Under the pieces are notes generated by a model. That model saw only the letters and a list, made by a program, of their open reading frames with translations. It had not been told where the DNA came from and searched no databases. This document shows positions 12,931 to 27,826 of a stretch of DNA of 64,000 nucleotides, piece after piece (the stretch's first letter is position 1; every line of letters begins with the position of its first letter). The DNA lies in contig OX359199.1 of NCBI GenBank assembly GCA_947172415.1, positions 7,393,884 to 7,457,883 of the forward strand, read 5' to 3'. The translations under genes and the position numbers were made by a program. This stretch comes from Chondrosia reniformis (taxonomy: Eukaryota; Porifera; Demospongiae; Chondrillida; Chondrillidae).

Positions 12931-13853
12931 TGCCTGTGAATTCTGACACAAAGATTTAGCTTCATATCTCAAGCTCCATTTGATAGAGTGACAGCCCTCA
13001 ATGTACATTAAATTCTGGTATACAAAGTTAATGTATGGTGAGAGATAGGGCAAATTTTAAGTTTCATCAAAATTTCAAAAACCCATTGGCCATGTTCTAT
13101 AGATGTCTGTGAATGCTGACAGCAAGTTTCAGCTTCACCTCTATCCAATTGACAGAGTTACAGAACTAAATGTACATTGGATGCTTGTATACATATTTAA
13201 TGTATGGTGAGAGATAGGGCAAATATGAGTGAACATCAAAATTTGCAAAACTCTGTGGATATGTTTTATGGATGTCTGTGAATGCTGACACAAAGTTTCA
13301 GCTTCACCTCTTTCCAATTGACAGAGTTACAGAACTAAATGTACATTAGATTGTGGTATACAATGTTAATGTATTGTGAGAGATAGAGCAAATATGAGTA
13401 AACATCAAAATTTGCAAAACTCTGTGGATATGTTTTATGGATGTCTGTGAATGCTGACACCAAGTTTCAGCTTCAAATCGTTCCATTTGATAGAGTTACT
13501 GAAATAAATGTACATTAGATTCTGGTATACAAAGTTAATGTACGTATGGTGAGAGATAGGGTAAATTTTGAGTTTCTTCAAAATTTCAAAAACTCATTGG
13601 ACATGCTCTATAGATGTCTGTGAATGCTGACACAAAGATTTAGCTTCATATCTCTCCATTTGAATGAGCTACAGCCCTCAATGTACATTGGATTCTGGTA
13701 TACAAAGTTAATGTATTGTGAGAGATAGGGCAAATTTTGAGTTTCATCAAAATTTCAAAAACCCATTGGACATGCTCTGTAGGATGTCTGTGAATGCTGA
13801 CAGGAAGATTTAGCTTCATATCTCGCCATTTGATAGAGTTACAGAACTACAGT

Positions 13854-14899
13854 TAATGTACTGTTTTGTTAGAGAAAATTGCGTAATACTATATATGGCC
13901 GACCGTTAGAAGGTATAATATTATAATCAAGACAAAATTCCATACTATATCTGAAAATCTAGAATACTTTCCAATTTTTTATACATAGGGATATGCACTG
14001 TGTAGTACTTGATTGTTATTGAAGTACTATCTATCCATATATTTTACATGGATCTCGTTAAAGTGAAATTTCGTCAATCGACAGCCAACGAAACTCCAAA
14101 GGAAAAAAGTTGGACCATACCGAACGCTACCATCCACGACGCTCATAGGCCGGGATCGGTGGTAACGCTCTGCCGAGTTGAGCTTTGGGTGTCACTTGCG
14201 TGAGAAGAACCAGTTCTTCTCGATATGGCCGACTCATATGAATCCTAAGATATCAGATGCCAATCCCACATTACGTGGAACCCCCCCGAAATCCGGATTA
14301 TTGGTGAGCACGTCTCTATGGCACCAACCGATTAGGAGACAGCTTCAGAGTCTAAGCGCTACCAACCTCTATGGGAACCGCAACCACCATAGAGATGTGT
14401 CCAGGTAGGCCTACTATATAAGGTTTTTCGCTTCTATTTATATGAAGTTTTGTCCAAAGAAAACGGTTGTGGTTGGGACCTTTTTTAATATATTTCTCGT
14501 TATTTCCAGATCAGTGAATTGTTTCAAGCAAGTTTAAAGACATAGGCAGTATTAGTGGTTCACCTGAGAACTGGGAAAAGCGAAAAAAATCCTGTAAGTA
14601 TCTTGATGGGCCGAGGAGAACGACTTTTCTGATCCCAATTATTTTCGAGAAATCGTCAATTTATTCCACTCTAATTCCAGACCAGTGAATCGTTCCAAGC
14701 AATTTTACACACATACGCAGTATTTCCAATACATCTCAAAACTGTGGCAAATGGATAAAAGCCTGTATGTGTCTTGGTGGAGGGAGGAGAGCGACTTTTC
14801 ATGATACAGAAAACTAGAGATAGAGAGAGGTCCGATATTTATCGCCTGTACGATATTAATGTCTATGATCGATATTTCAACTAGTTCGGTTTTATTAGA
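13854..14899. mobile_element. ~1.05 kb insert in satellite, copy 2
   Basis: Second copy of the insert, almost identical to copy 1; differences include one fewer C in the poly-C tract near 14,280 and a few substitutions. Confidence 0.7.
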
Positions 14900-17800
14900 T
14901 GTCTGTGAATTCTGACACAAAGATTTAGCTTCATATCTCAAGCTCCATTTGATAGAGTGACAGCCCTCAATGTACATTAAATTCTGGTATACAAAGTTAA
15001 TGTATGGTGAGAGATAGGGCAAATTTTAAGTTTCATCAAAATTTCAAAAACCCATTGGCCATGTTCTATAGATGTCTGTGAATGCTGACAGCAAGTTTCA
15101 GCTTCACCTCTATCCAATTGACAGAGTTACAGAAATAAATGTACATTGGATGCTTGTATACATATTTAATGTATGGTGAGAGATAGGGCAAATATGAGTG
15201 AACATCAAAATTTTCAAAACTCTGTGGATATGTTTTATGGATGTCTGTAAATGCTGACACAAAGTTTCAGCTTCACCTCTTTCCAATTGACAGAGTTACG
15301 GTACTAAATGTACATTAGATTCTGGTATATATATTTAATGTATGGTGAGAGATAGGGCAAAAATGAGTGAACATCAAAATTTGCAAAACTCTGTGGATAT
15401 GTTTTATGGATGTCTGTGAATGCTGACACAAAGTTTCAGCTTCACCTCTTTCCAATTGACAGAGTTACAGAACTAAATGTACATTGGATGCTTGTACGTA
15501 TACATATTTAATGTATTGTGAGAGATAGGGCAAATATGACTGAACATCAAAATTTGCAAAACTCTGTGGATATGTTTTATGGATGTCTGTGAATGCTGAC
15601 ACCAAGTTTCAGCTTCACCTCTTTCCAATTGACAGAGTTACGGTACTAAATGTACATTAGATTCTGGTATATATATTTAATGTATGGTGAGAGATAGGGC
15701 AAAAATGAGTGAACATCAAAATTTGCAAAACTCTGTGGATATGTTTTATGGATGTCTGTGAATGCTGACACCAAGTTTCAGCTCCACCTCTTTCCAATTG
15801 ACAGAGTTACGGTACTAAATGTACATTAGATTCTGGTATATATATTTAATGTATGGTGAGAGATAGGGCAAATATGAGTGAACATCAAAATTTGAAAAAC
15901 TCTGTGGATATGTTTTATGGATGTCTGTGAATGCTGACACAAAGTTTCAGCTTCACCTCTTTCCAATTGACAGAGTTACAGAACTAAATGTACATTGGAT
16001 GCTTGTATACATATTTAATGTATTGTGAGAGATAGGGCAAAAATGAGTGAACATCAAAATTTGCAAAACTCTGTGGATATGTTTTATGGATGTCTGTGAA
16101 TGCTGACACAAAGTTTCAGCTTCACCTCTTTCCAATTGAGAGAGTTACAGAACTAAATGTACATTGGATGCTTGTATACATATTTAATGTATTGTGAGAG
16201 ATAGGGCAAAAATGAGTGAACATCAAAATTTGCAAAACTCTGTGGATATGTTTTATGGATGTCTGTGAATGCTGACACAAAGTTTCAGCTTCACCTCTTT
16301 CCAATTGACAGAGTTACAGAACTAAATGTACATTGGATGCTTGTACGTATACATATTTAATGTATTGTGAGAGATAGGGCAAATATGACTGAACATCAAA
16401 ATTTGCAAAACTCTGTGGATATGTTTTATGGATGTCTGTGAATGCTGACACCAAGTTTCAGCTTCACCTCTTTCCAATTGACAGAGTTACGGTACTAAAT
16501 GTACATTAGATTCTGGTATATATATTTAATGTATGGTGAGAGATAGGGCAAAAATGAGTGAACATCAAAATTTGCAAAACTCTGTGGATATGTTTTATGG
16601 ATGTCTGTGAATGCTGACACCAAGTTTCAGCTTCACCTCTATCCAATTGACAGAGTTACCGAACTAAATGTACATTAGATTATGGTATACAAATTTAATG
16701 TATGGTGAGAGATAGGGCAAAAATGAGTAAACATCAAAATTTGCAAAACTCTGTGGATATGTTTTATGGATGTCTGTGAATGCTGACACCAAGTTTCAGC
16801 TCCACCTCTTTCCAATTGACAGAGTTACGGTACTAAATGTACATTAGATTCTGGTATATATATTTAATGTATGGTGAGAGATAGGGCAAATATGAGTGAA
16901 CATCAAAATTTGAAAAACTCTGTGGATATGTTTTATGGATGTCTGTGAATGCTGACACAAAGTTTCAGCTTCACCTCTTTCCAATTGACAGAGTTACAGA
17001 ACTAAATGTACATTGGATGCTTGTATACATATTTAATGTATTGTGAGAGATAGGGCAAAAATGAGTGAACATCAAAATTTGCAAAACTCTGTGGATATGT
17101 TTTATGGATGTCTGTGAATGCTGACACAAAGTTTCAGCTTCACCTCTTTCCAATTGAGAGAGTTACAGAACTAAATGTACATTGGATGCTTGTATACATA
17201 TTTAATGTATTGTGAGAGATAGGGCAAAAATGAGTGAACATCAAAATTTGCAAAACTCTGTGGATATGTTTTATGGATGTCTGTGAATGCTGACACCAAG
17301 TTTCAGCTTCACCTCTTTCCAATTGACAGAGTTACGGTACTAAATGTACATTAGATTCTGGTATACATATTTAATGTATGGTGAGAGATAGGGCAAAAAT
17401 GAGTGAACATCAAAATTTGCAAAACTCTGTGGATATGTTTTATGGATGTCTGTGAATGCTGACACCAAGTTTCAGCTTCACCTCTATCCAATTGACAGAG
17501 TTACGGTACTAAATGTACATTAGATTCTGGTATATATATTTAATGTATGGTGAGAGATAGGGCAAATATGAGTGAACATCAAAATTTGAAAAACTCTGTG
17601 GATATGTTTTATGGATGTCTGTGAATGCTGACACAAAGTTTCAGCTTCACCTCTTTCCAATTGACAGAGTTACAGAACTAAATGTACATTGGATGCTTGT
17701 ATACATATTTAATGTATTGTGAGAGATAGGGCAAAAATGAGTGAACATCAAAATTTGCAAAACTCTGTGGATATGTTTTATGGATGTCTGTGAATGCTGA

Positions 17801-20800
17801 CACCAAGTTTCAGCTTCACCTCTTTCCAATTGACAGAGTTACGGTACTAAATGTACATTAGATTCTGGTATATATATTTAATGTATGGTGAGAGATAGGG
17901 CAAAAATGAGTGAACATCAAAATTTGCAAAACTCTGTGGATATGTTTTATGGATGTCTGTGAATGCTGACACCAAGTTTCAGCTTCACCTCTATCCAATT
18001 GACAGAGTTACCGAACTAAATGTACATTAGATTATGGTATACAAATTTAATGTATGGTGAGAGATAGGGCAAAAATGAGTAAACATCAAAATTTGCAAAA
18101 CTCTGTGGATATGTTTTATGGATGTCTGTGAATGCTGACACCAAGTTTCAGCTCCACCTCTTTCCAATTGACAGAGTTACGGTACTAAATGTACATTAGA
18201 TTCTGGTATATATATTTAATGTATGGTGAGAGATAGGGCAAAAATGAGTGAACATCAAAATTTGAAAAACTCTGTGGATATGTTTTTTGGATGTCTGTGA
18301 ATGCTGACACAAAGTTTCAGCTTCACCTCTATCCAATTGACAGAGTTACAGAACTAAATGTACATTGGATGCTTGTATACATATTTAATGTATTGTGAGA
18401 GATAGGGCAAAAATGAGTGAACATCAAAATTTGCAAAACTCTGTGGATATGTTTTATGGATGTCTGTGAATGCTGACACAAAGTTTCAGCTTCACCTCTT
18501 TCCAATTGACAGAGTTACAGAACTAAATGTACATTGGATGCTTGTATACATATTTAATGTATTGTGAGAGATAGGGCAAAAATGAGTGAACATCAAAATT
18601 TGCAAAACTCTGTGGATATGTTTTATGGATGTCTGTGAATGCTGACACCAAGTTTCAGCTTCACCTCTTTCCAATTGACAGAGTTACGGTACTAAATGTA
18701 CATTAGATTCTGGTATATATATATAATGTATGGTGAGAGATAGGGCAAAAATGAGTGAACATCAAAATTTGCAAAACTCTGTGGATATGTTTTATGGATG
18801 TCTGTGAATGCTGACACCAAGTTTCAGCTTCACCTCTTTCCAATTGACAGAGTTACGGTACTAAATGTACATTAGATTCTGGTATATATATATAATGTAT
18901 GGTGAGAGATAGGGCAAAAATGAGTGAACATCAAAATTTGCAAAACTCTGTGGATATGTTTTATGGATGTCTGTGAATGCTGACACCAAGTTTCAGCTTC
19001 ACCTCTTTCCAATTGACAGAGTTACAGAACTAAATGTACATTGGATGCTTGTATACATATTTAATGTATGGTGAGAGATAGGGCAAAAATGAGTGAACAT
19101 CAAAATTTGCAAAACTCTGTGGATATGTTTTATGGATGTCTGTGAATGCTGACACCAAGTTTCAGCTTCACCTCTATCCAATTGAGAGAGTTACAGAACT
19201 AAATGTACATTGGATGCTTGTATACATATTTAATGTATTGTGAGAGATAGGGCAAAAATGAGTGAACATCAAAATTTGCAAAACTCTGTGGATATGTTTT
19301 ATGGATGTCTGTGAATGCTGACACCAAGTTTCAGCTTCACCTCTTTCCAATTGACAGAGTTACGGTACTAAATGTACATTAGATTCTGGTATATATATTT
19401 AATGTATGGTGAGAGATAGGGCAAAAATGAGTGAACATCAAAATTTGCAAAACTCTGTGGATATGTTTTATGGATGTCTGTGAATGCTGACACCAAGTTT
19501 CAGCTTCACCTCTATCCAATTGACAGAGTTACCGAACTAAATGTACATTAGATTATGGTATACAAATTTAATGTATGGTGAGAGATAGGGCAAAAATGAG
19601 TGAACATCAAAATTTGCAAAACTCTGTGGATATGTTTTATGGATGTCTGTGAATGCTGACACCAAGTTTCAGCTTCACCTCTTTCCAATTGACAGAGTTA
19701 CGGTACTAAATGTACATTAGATTCTGGTATATATATATAATGTATGGTGAGAGATAGGGCAAAAATGAGTGAACATCAAAATTTGCAAAACTCTGTGGAT
19801 ATGTTTTATGGATGTCTGTGAATGCTGACACCAAGTTTCAGCTTCACCTCTTTCCAATTGACAGAGTTACAGAACTAAATGTACATTGGATGCTTGTATA
19901 CATATTTAATGTATGGTGAGAGATAGGGCAAAAATGAGTGAACATCAAAATTTGCAAAACTCTGTGGATATGTTTTATGGATGTCTGTGAATGCTGACAC
20001 CAAGTTTCAGCTTCACCTCTATCCAATTGACAGAGTTACAGAACTAAATGTACATTGGATGCTTGTATACATATTTAATGTATTGTGAGAGATAGGGCAA
20101 AAATGAGTGAACATCAAAATTTGCAAAACTCTGTGGATATGTTTTATGGATGTCTGTGAATGCTGACACAAAGTTTCAGCTTCACCTCTTTCCAATTGAC
20201 AGAGTTACAGAACTAAATGTACATTGGATGCTTGTATACATATTTAATGTATGGTGAGAGATAGGGCAAATATGAGTGAACATCAAAATTTGAAAAACTC
20301 TGTGGATATGTTTTATGGATGTCTGTGAATGCTGACACAAAGTTTCAGCTTCACCTCTTTCCAATTGACAGAGTTACAGAACTAAATGTACATTGGATGC
20401 TTGTATACATATTTAATGTATTGTGAGAGATAGGGCAAAAATGAGTGAACATCAAAATTTGCAAAACTCTGTGGATATGTTTTATGGATGTCTGTGAATG
20501 CTGACACCAAGTTTCAGCTTCACCTCTTTCCAATTGACAGAGTTACGGTACTAAATGTACATTAGATTCTGGTATATATATATAATGTATGGTGAGAGAT
20601 AGGGCAAAAATGAGTGAACATCAAAATTTGCAAAACTCTGTGGATATGTTTTATGGATGTCTGTGAATGCTGACACCAAGTTTCAGCTTCACCTCTTTCC
20701 AATTGACAGAGTTACAGAACTAAATGTACATTGGATGCTTGTATACATATTTAATGTATGGTGAGAGATAGGGCAAAAATGAGTGAACATCAAAATTTGA

Positions 20801-23800
20801 AAAACTCTGTGGATATGTTTTATGGATGTCTGTGAATGCTGACACCAAGTTTCAGCTTCACCTCTTTCCAATTGACAGAGTTACGGTACTAAATGTACAT
20901 TAGATTCTGGTATATATATTTAATGTATGGTGAGAGATAGGGCAAATATGAGTGAACATCAAAATTTGCAAAACTCTGTGGATATGTTTTATGGATGTCT
21001 GTGAATGCTGACACAAAGTTTCAGCTTCACCTCTATCCAATTGACAGAGTTACAGAACTAAATGTACATTGGATGCTTGTATACATATTTAATGTATTGT
21101 GAGAGATAGGGCAAATATGAGTGAACATCAAAATTTGCAAAACTGTGGATATGTTTTATGGATGTCTGTGAATGCTGACACCAAGTTTCAGCTTCACCTC
21201 TTTCCAATTGACAGAGTTACAGAACTAAATGTACATTGGATGCTTGTATACATATTTAATGTATGGTGAGAGATAGGGCAAAAATGAGTGAACATCAATA
21301 TTTGCAAAACTCTGTGGATATGTTTTATGGATGTCTGTGAATGCTGACACCAAGTTTCAGCTTCACCTCTTTCCAATTGACAGAGTTACGGTACTAAATG
21401 TACATTAGATTCTGGTATATATATATAATGTATGGTGAGAGATAGGGCAAAAATGAGTGAACATCAAAATTTGCAAAACTCTGTGGATATGTTTTATGGA
21501 TGTCTGTGAATGCTGACACCAAGTTTCAGCTTCACCTCTATCCAATTGACAGAGTTACAGAACTAAATGTACATTGGATGCTTGTATACATATTTAATGT
21601 ATTGTGAGAGATAGGGCAAAAATGAGTGAACATCAAAATTTGCAAAACTCTGTGGATATGTTTTATGGATGTCTGTGAATGCTGACACAAAGTTTCAGCT
21701 TCACCTCTTTCCAATTGACAGAGTTACAGAACTAAATGTACATTGGATGCTTGTATACATATTTAATGTATGGTGAGAGATAGGGCAAATATGAGTGAAC
21801 ATCAAAATTTGAAAAACTCTGTGGATATGTTTTATGGATGTCTGTGAATGCTGACACAAAGTTTCAGCTTCACCTCTTTCCAATTGACAGAGTTACAGAA
21901 CTAAATGTACATTGGATGCTTGTATACATATTTAATGTATTGTGAGAGATAGGGCAAAAATGAGTGAACATCAAAATTTGCAAAACTCTGTGGATATGTT
22001 TTATGGATGTCTGTGAATGCTGACACCAAGTTTCAGCTTCACCTCTTTCCAATTGACAGAGTTACGGTACTAAATGTACATTAGATTCTGGTATATATAT
22101 ATAATGTATGGTGAGAGATAGGGCAAAAATGAGTGAACATCAAAATTTGCAAAACTCTGTGGATATGTTTTATGGATGTCTGTGAATGCTGACACCAAGT
22201 TTCAGCTTCACCTCTTTCCAATTGACAGAGTTACAGAACTAAATGTACATTGGATGCTTGTATACATATTTAATGTATGGTGAGAGATAGGGCAAAAATG
22301 AGTGAACATCAAAATTTGAAAAACTCTGTGGATATGTTTTATGGATGTCTGTGAATGCTGACACCAAGTTTCAGCTTCACCTCTTTCCAATTGACAGAGT
22401 TACGGTACTAAATGTACATTAGATTCTGGTATATATATTTAATGTATGGTGAGAGATAGGGCAAATATGAGTGAACATCAAAATTTGCAAAACTCTGTGG
22501 ATATGTTTTATGGATGTCTGTGAATGCTGACACAAAGTTTCAGCTTCACCTCTATCCAATTGACAGAGTTACAGAACTAAATGTACATTGGATGCTTGTA
22601 TACATATTTAATGTATTGTGAGAGATAGGGCAAATATGAGTGAACATCAAAATTTGCAAAACTGTGGATATGTTTTATGGATGTCTGTGAATGCTGACAC
22701 CAAGTTTCAGCTTCACCTCTTTCCAATTGACAGAGTTACAGAACTAAATGTACATTGGATGCTTGTATACATATTTAATGTATGGTGAGAGATAGGGCAA
22801 AAATGAGTGAACATCAATATTTGCAAAACTCTGTGGATATGTTTTATGGATGTCTGTGAATGCTGACACCAAGTTTCAGCTTCACCTCTTTCCAATTGAC
22901 AGAGTTACGGTACTAAATGTACATTAGATTCTGGTATATATATTTAATGTATGGTGAGAGATAGGGCAAAAATGAGTGAACATCAAAATTTGCAAAACTC
23001 TGTGGATATGTTTTATGGATGTCTGTGAATGCTGACACCAAGTTTCAGCTTCACCTCTTTCCAATTGACAGAGTTACAGAACTAAATGTACATTGGATGC
23101 TTGTATACATATTTAATGTATTGTGAGAGATAGGGCAAATATGAGTGAACATCAAAATTTGCAAAACTCTGTGGATATGTTTTATGGATGTCTGTGAATG
23201 CTGACACCAAGTTTCAGCTTCACCTCTTTCCAATTGACAGAGTTACAGAACTAAATGTACATTAGATTATGGTATACAAATTTAATGTATGGTGAGAGAT
23301 AGGGCAAATATGAGTGAACATCAAAATTTGCAAAACTCTGTGGATATGTTTTATGGATGTCTGTGAATGCTGACACCAAGTTTCAGCTTCACCTCTTTCC
23401 AATTGACAGAGTTACGGTACTAAATGTACATTAGATTCTGGTATATATATTTAATGTATGGTGAGAGATAGGGCAAAAATGAGTGAACCTCAAAATTTGC
23501 AAAACTCTGTGGATATGTTTTATGGATGTCTGTGAATACTGAAACAGAGTTTCAGCTTCACCTCTATCCAATTGACAGAGTTACCGAACTAAATGTACAT
23601 TAGATTATGGTATACAAATTTAATGTATGGTGAGAGATAGGGCAAATATGAGTAAACATCAAAATTTGCAAAACTCTGTGGATATGTTTTATGGATGTCT
23701 GTGAATGCTGACACCAAGTTTCAGCTTCACCTCTTTCCAATTGACAGAGTTACAGAACTAAATGTACACTGGATGCTTGTATACATATTTAATGTATGGT

Positions 23801-26800
23801 GAGAGATAGGGCAAAAATGAGTGAACATCAAAATTTGCAAAACTCTGTGGATATGTTTTATGGATGTCTGTGAATGCTGACACCAAGTTTCAGCTTCACC
23901 TCTTTCCAATTGACAGAGTTACGGTACTAAATGTACATTAGATTCTGGTATATATATTTAATGTATGGTGAGAGATAGGGCAAAAATGAGTGAACATCAA
24001 AATTTGCAAAACTCTGTGGATATGTTTTATGGATGTCTGTGAATGCTGACAGCAAGTTTCAGCTTCACCTCTTTCCAATTGACAGAGTTACAGAACTAAA
24101 TGTACATTGGATGCTTGTATACATATTTAATGTATTGTGAGAGATAGGGCAAATATGAGTGAACATCAAAATTTGCAAAACTCTGTGGATATGTTTTATG
24201 GATGTCTGTGAATGCTGACACAAAGTTTCAGCTTCACCTCTTTCCAATTGACAGAGTTACAGAACTAAATGTACATTAGATTATGGTATACAAATTTAAT
24301 GTATGGTGAGAGATAGGGCAAATATGAGTGAACATCAAAATTTGCAAAACTCTGTGGATATGTTTTATGGATGTCTGTGAATGCTGACACCAAGTTTCAG
24401 CTTCACCTCTTTCCAATTGACAGAGTTACGGTACTAAATGTACATTAGATTCTGGTATATATATTTAATGTATGGTGAGAGATAGGGCAAATATGAGTGA
24501 ACATCAAAATTTGCAAAACTCTGTGGATATGTTTTATGGATGTCTGTGAATGCTGACACAAAGTTTCAGCTTCACCTCTATCCAATTGACAGAGTTACAG
24601 AACTAAATGTACATTGGATGCTTGTATACATATTTAATGTATTGTGAGAGATAGGGCAAATATGAGTGAACATCAAAATTTGCAAAACTCTGTGGATATG
24701 TTTTATGGATGTCTGTGAATGCTGACACAAAGTTTCAGCTTCACCTCTTTCCAATTGACAGAGTTACGGTACTAAATGTACATTAGATTCTGGTATATAT
24801 ATTTAATGTATTGTGAGAGATAGGGCAAATATGAGTGAACATCAAAATTTGCAAAACTCTGTGGATATGTTTTATGGATGTCTGTGAATGCTGACACAAA
24901 GTTTCAGCTTCACCTCTATCCAATTGACAGAGTTACAGAACTAAATGTACATTGGATGCTTGTATACATATTTAATGTATTGTGAGAGATAGGGCAAATA
25001 TGAGTGAACATCAAAATTTGCAAAACTCTGTGGATATGTTTTATGGATGTCTGTGAATGCTGACACCAAGTTTCAGCTTCACCTCTTTCCAATTGACAGA
25101 GTTACGGTACTAAATGTACATTAGATTCTGGTATATATATTTAATGTATGGTGAGAGATAGGGCAAAAATGAGTGAACATCAAAATTTGCAAAACTCTGT
25201 GGATATGTTTTATGGATGTCTGTGAATGCTGACAGCAAGTTTCAGCTTCACCTCTATCCAATTGACAGAGTTACAGAACTAAATGTACATTGGATGCTTG
25301 TACGTATACATATTTAATGTATGGTGAGAGATAGAGCAAATATGAGTGAACATCAAAATTTGCAAAACTCTGTGGATATGTTTTATGGATGTCTGTGAAT
25401 GCTGACACAAAGTTTCAGCTTCACCTCTTTCCAATTGACAGAGTTACAGAACTAAATGTACATTGGATGCTTGTACGTATACATATTTAATGTATGGTGA
25501 GAGATAGAGCAAATATGAGTGAACATCAAAATTTGCAAAACTCTGTGGATATGTTTTATGGATGTCTGTGAATGCTGACACCAAGTTTCAGCTTCACCTC
25601 TTTCCAATTGACAGAGTTACGGTACTAAATGTACATTAGATTCTGGTATATATATTTAATGTATGGTGAGAGATAGGGCAAAAATGAGTGAACATCAAAA
25701 TTTGCAAAACTCTGTGGATATGTTTTATGGATGTCTGTGAATGCTGACACCAAGTTTCAGCTTCACCTCTATCCAATTGACAGAGTTACCGAACTAAATG
25801 TACATTAGATTATGGTATACAAATTTAATGTATGGTGAGAGATAGGGCAAAAATGAGTAAACATCAAAATTTGCAAAACTCTGTGGATATGTTTTATGGA
25901 TGTCTGTGAATGCTGACACCAAGTTTCAGCTCCACCTCTTTCCAATTGACAGAGTTACGGTACTAAATGTACATTAGATTCTGGTATATATATTTAATGT
26001 ATGGTGAGAGATAGGGCAAAAATGAGTGAACATCAAAATTTGAAAAACTCTGTGGATATGTTTTATGGATGTCTGTGAATGCTGACACAAAGTTTCAGCT
26101 TCACCTCTTTCCAATTGACAGAGTTACAGAACTAAATGTACATTGGATGCTTGTATACATATTTAATGTATGGTGAGAGATAGGGCAAAAATGAGTGAAC
26201 ATCAAAATTTGCAAAACTCTGTGGATATGTTTTATGGATGTCTGTGAATGCTGACACCAAGTTTCAGCTTCACCTCTATCCAATTGACAGAGTTACCGAA
26301 CTAAATGTACATTAGATTATGGTATACAAATTTAATGTATGTTGAGAGATAGGGCAAAAATGAGTAAACATCAAAATTTGCAAAACTCTGTGGATATGTT
26401 TTATGGATGTCTGTGAATGCTGACACCAAGTTTCAGCTCCACCTCTTTCCAATTGACAGAGTTACGGTACTAAATGTACATTAGATTCTGGTATATATAT
26501 TTAATGTATGGTGAGAGATAGGGCAAATATGAGTGAACATCAAAATTTGAAAAACTCTGTGGATATGTTTTATGGATGTCTGTGAATGCTGACACAAAGT
26601 TTCAGCTTCACCTCTATCCAATTGACAGAGTTACAGAACTAAATGTACATTGGATGCTTGTATACATATTTAATGTATGGTGAGAGATAGGGCAAAAATG
26701 AGTGAACATCAAAATTTGCAAAACTCTGTGGATATGTTTTATGGATGTCTGTGAATGCTGACACAAAGTTTCAGCTTCACCTCTATCCAATTGACAGAGT

Positions 26801-27826
26801 TACAGAACTAAATGTACATTGGATGCTTGTATACATATTTAATGTATGGTGAGAGATAGAGCAAATATGAGTGAACATCAAAATTTGAAAAACTCTGTGG
26901 ATATGTTTTATGGATGTCTGTGAATGCTGACACAAAGTTTCAGCTTCACCTCTTTCCAATTGACAGAGTTACAGAACTAAATGTACATTGGATGCTTGTA
27001 TACATATTTAATGTATTGTGAGAGATAGGGCAAAAATGAGTGAACATCAAAATTTGCAAAACTCTGTGGATATGTTTTATGGATGTCTGTGAATGCTGAC
27101 ACCAAGTTTCAGCTTCACCTCTTTCCAATTGACAGAGTTACGGTACTAAATGTACATTAGATTCTGGTATATATATTTAATGTATGGTGAGAGATAGGGC
27201 AAAAATGAGTGAACATCAAAATTTGCAAACCTCTGTGGATATGTTTTATGGATGTCTGTGAATGCTGACACAAAGTTTCAGCTTCACCTCTTTCCAATTG
27301 ACAGAGTTACAGAACTAAATGTACATTAGAATATTGTATACAAATTTAATGTATGGTGAGAGATAGGGCAAATATGAGTGAGCATCAAAATTTGCAAAAC
27401 TCTGTGGATATGTTTTATGGATGTCTGTGAATGCTGACACCAAGTTTCAGCTTCACCTCTTTCCAATTGACAGAGTTACGGTACTAAATGTACATTAGAT
27501 TCTGGTATATATATTTAATGTATGGTGAGAGATAGGGCAAATATGAGTGAACATCAAAATTTGCAAAACTCTGTGGATATGTTTTATGGATGTCTGTGAA
27601 TGCTGACACCAAGTTTCAGCTTCAAATTGTTCCATTGACAGAGTTACAGAACTAAATGTACATTAGATTCTGGTATACAAAGTTAATGTATTGTGAGAGA
27701 TAGGGCAAATTTTGAGTTTCATCAAAATTTCAAAAACCCATTGGACATGCTCTGTAGGATGTCTGTGAATGCTGACAGAAAGATTTAGTTTCATATCTCG
27801 CCATTTGATAGAGTTACAGAACTACA

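Larger units (their letters stand above)
11885..15823. repeat. ~1,970-bp tandem duplication (insert plus monomers)
   Basis: Insert copies 1 and 2 lie 1,969-1,970 bp apart (start codons of the same short frame at 12039 and 14009), and the satellite monomers following each insert also correspond at that offset. A whole block of insert plus several diverged monomers was therefore duplicated in tandem. The outer limit of the second block is approximate. Confidence 0.7.

Noticed and set aside
15953..27128. About twenty minus-strand frames of 60 codons with near-identical sequence
   Set aside because: They recur at multiples of 169 bp and are simply the open frame of the satellite monomer, with no domain, no start context and interruption in neighbouring monomers.
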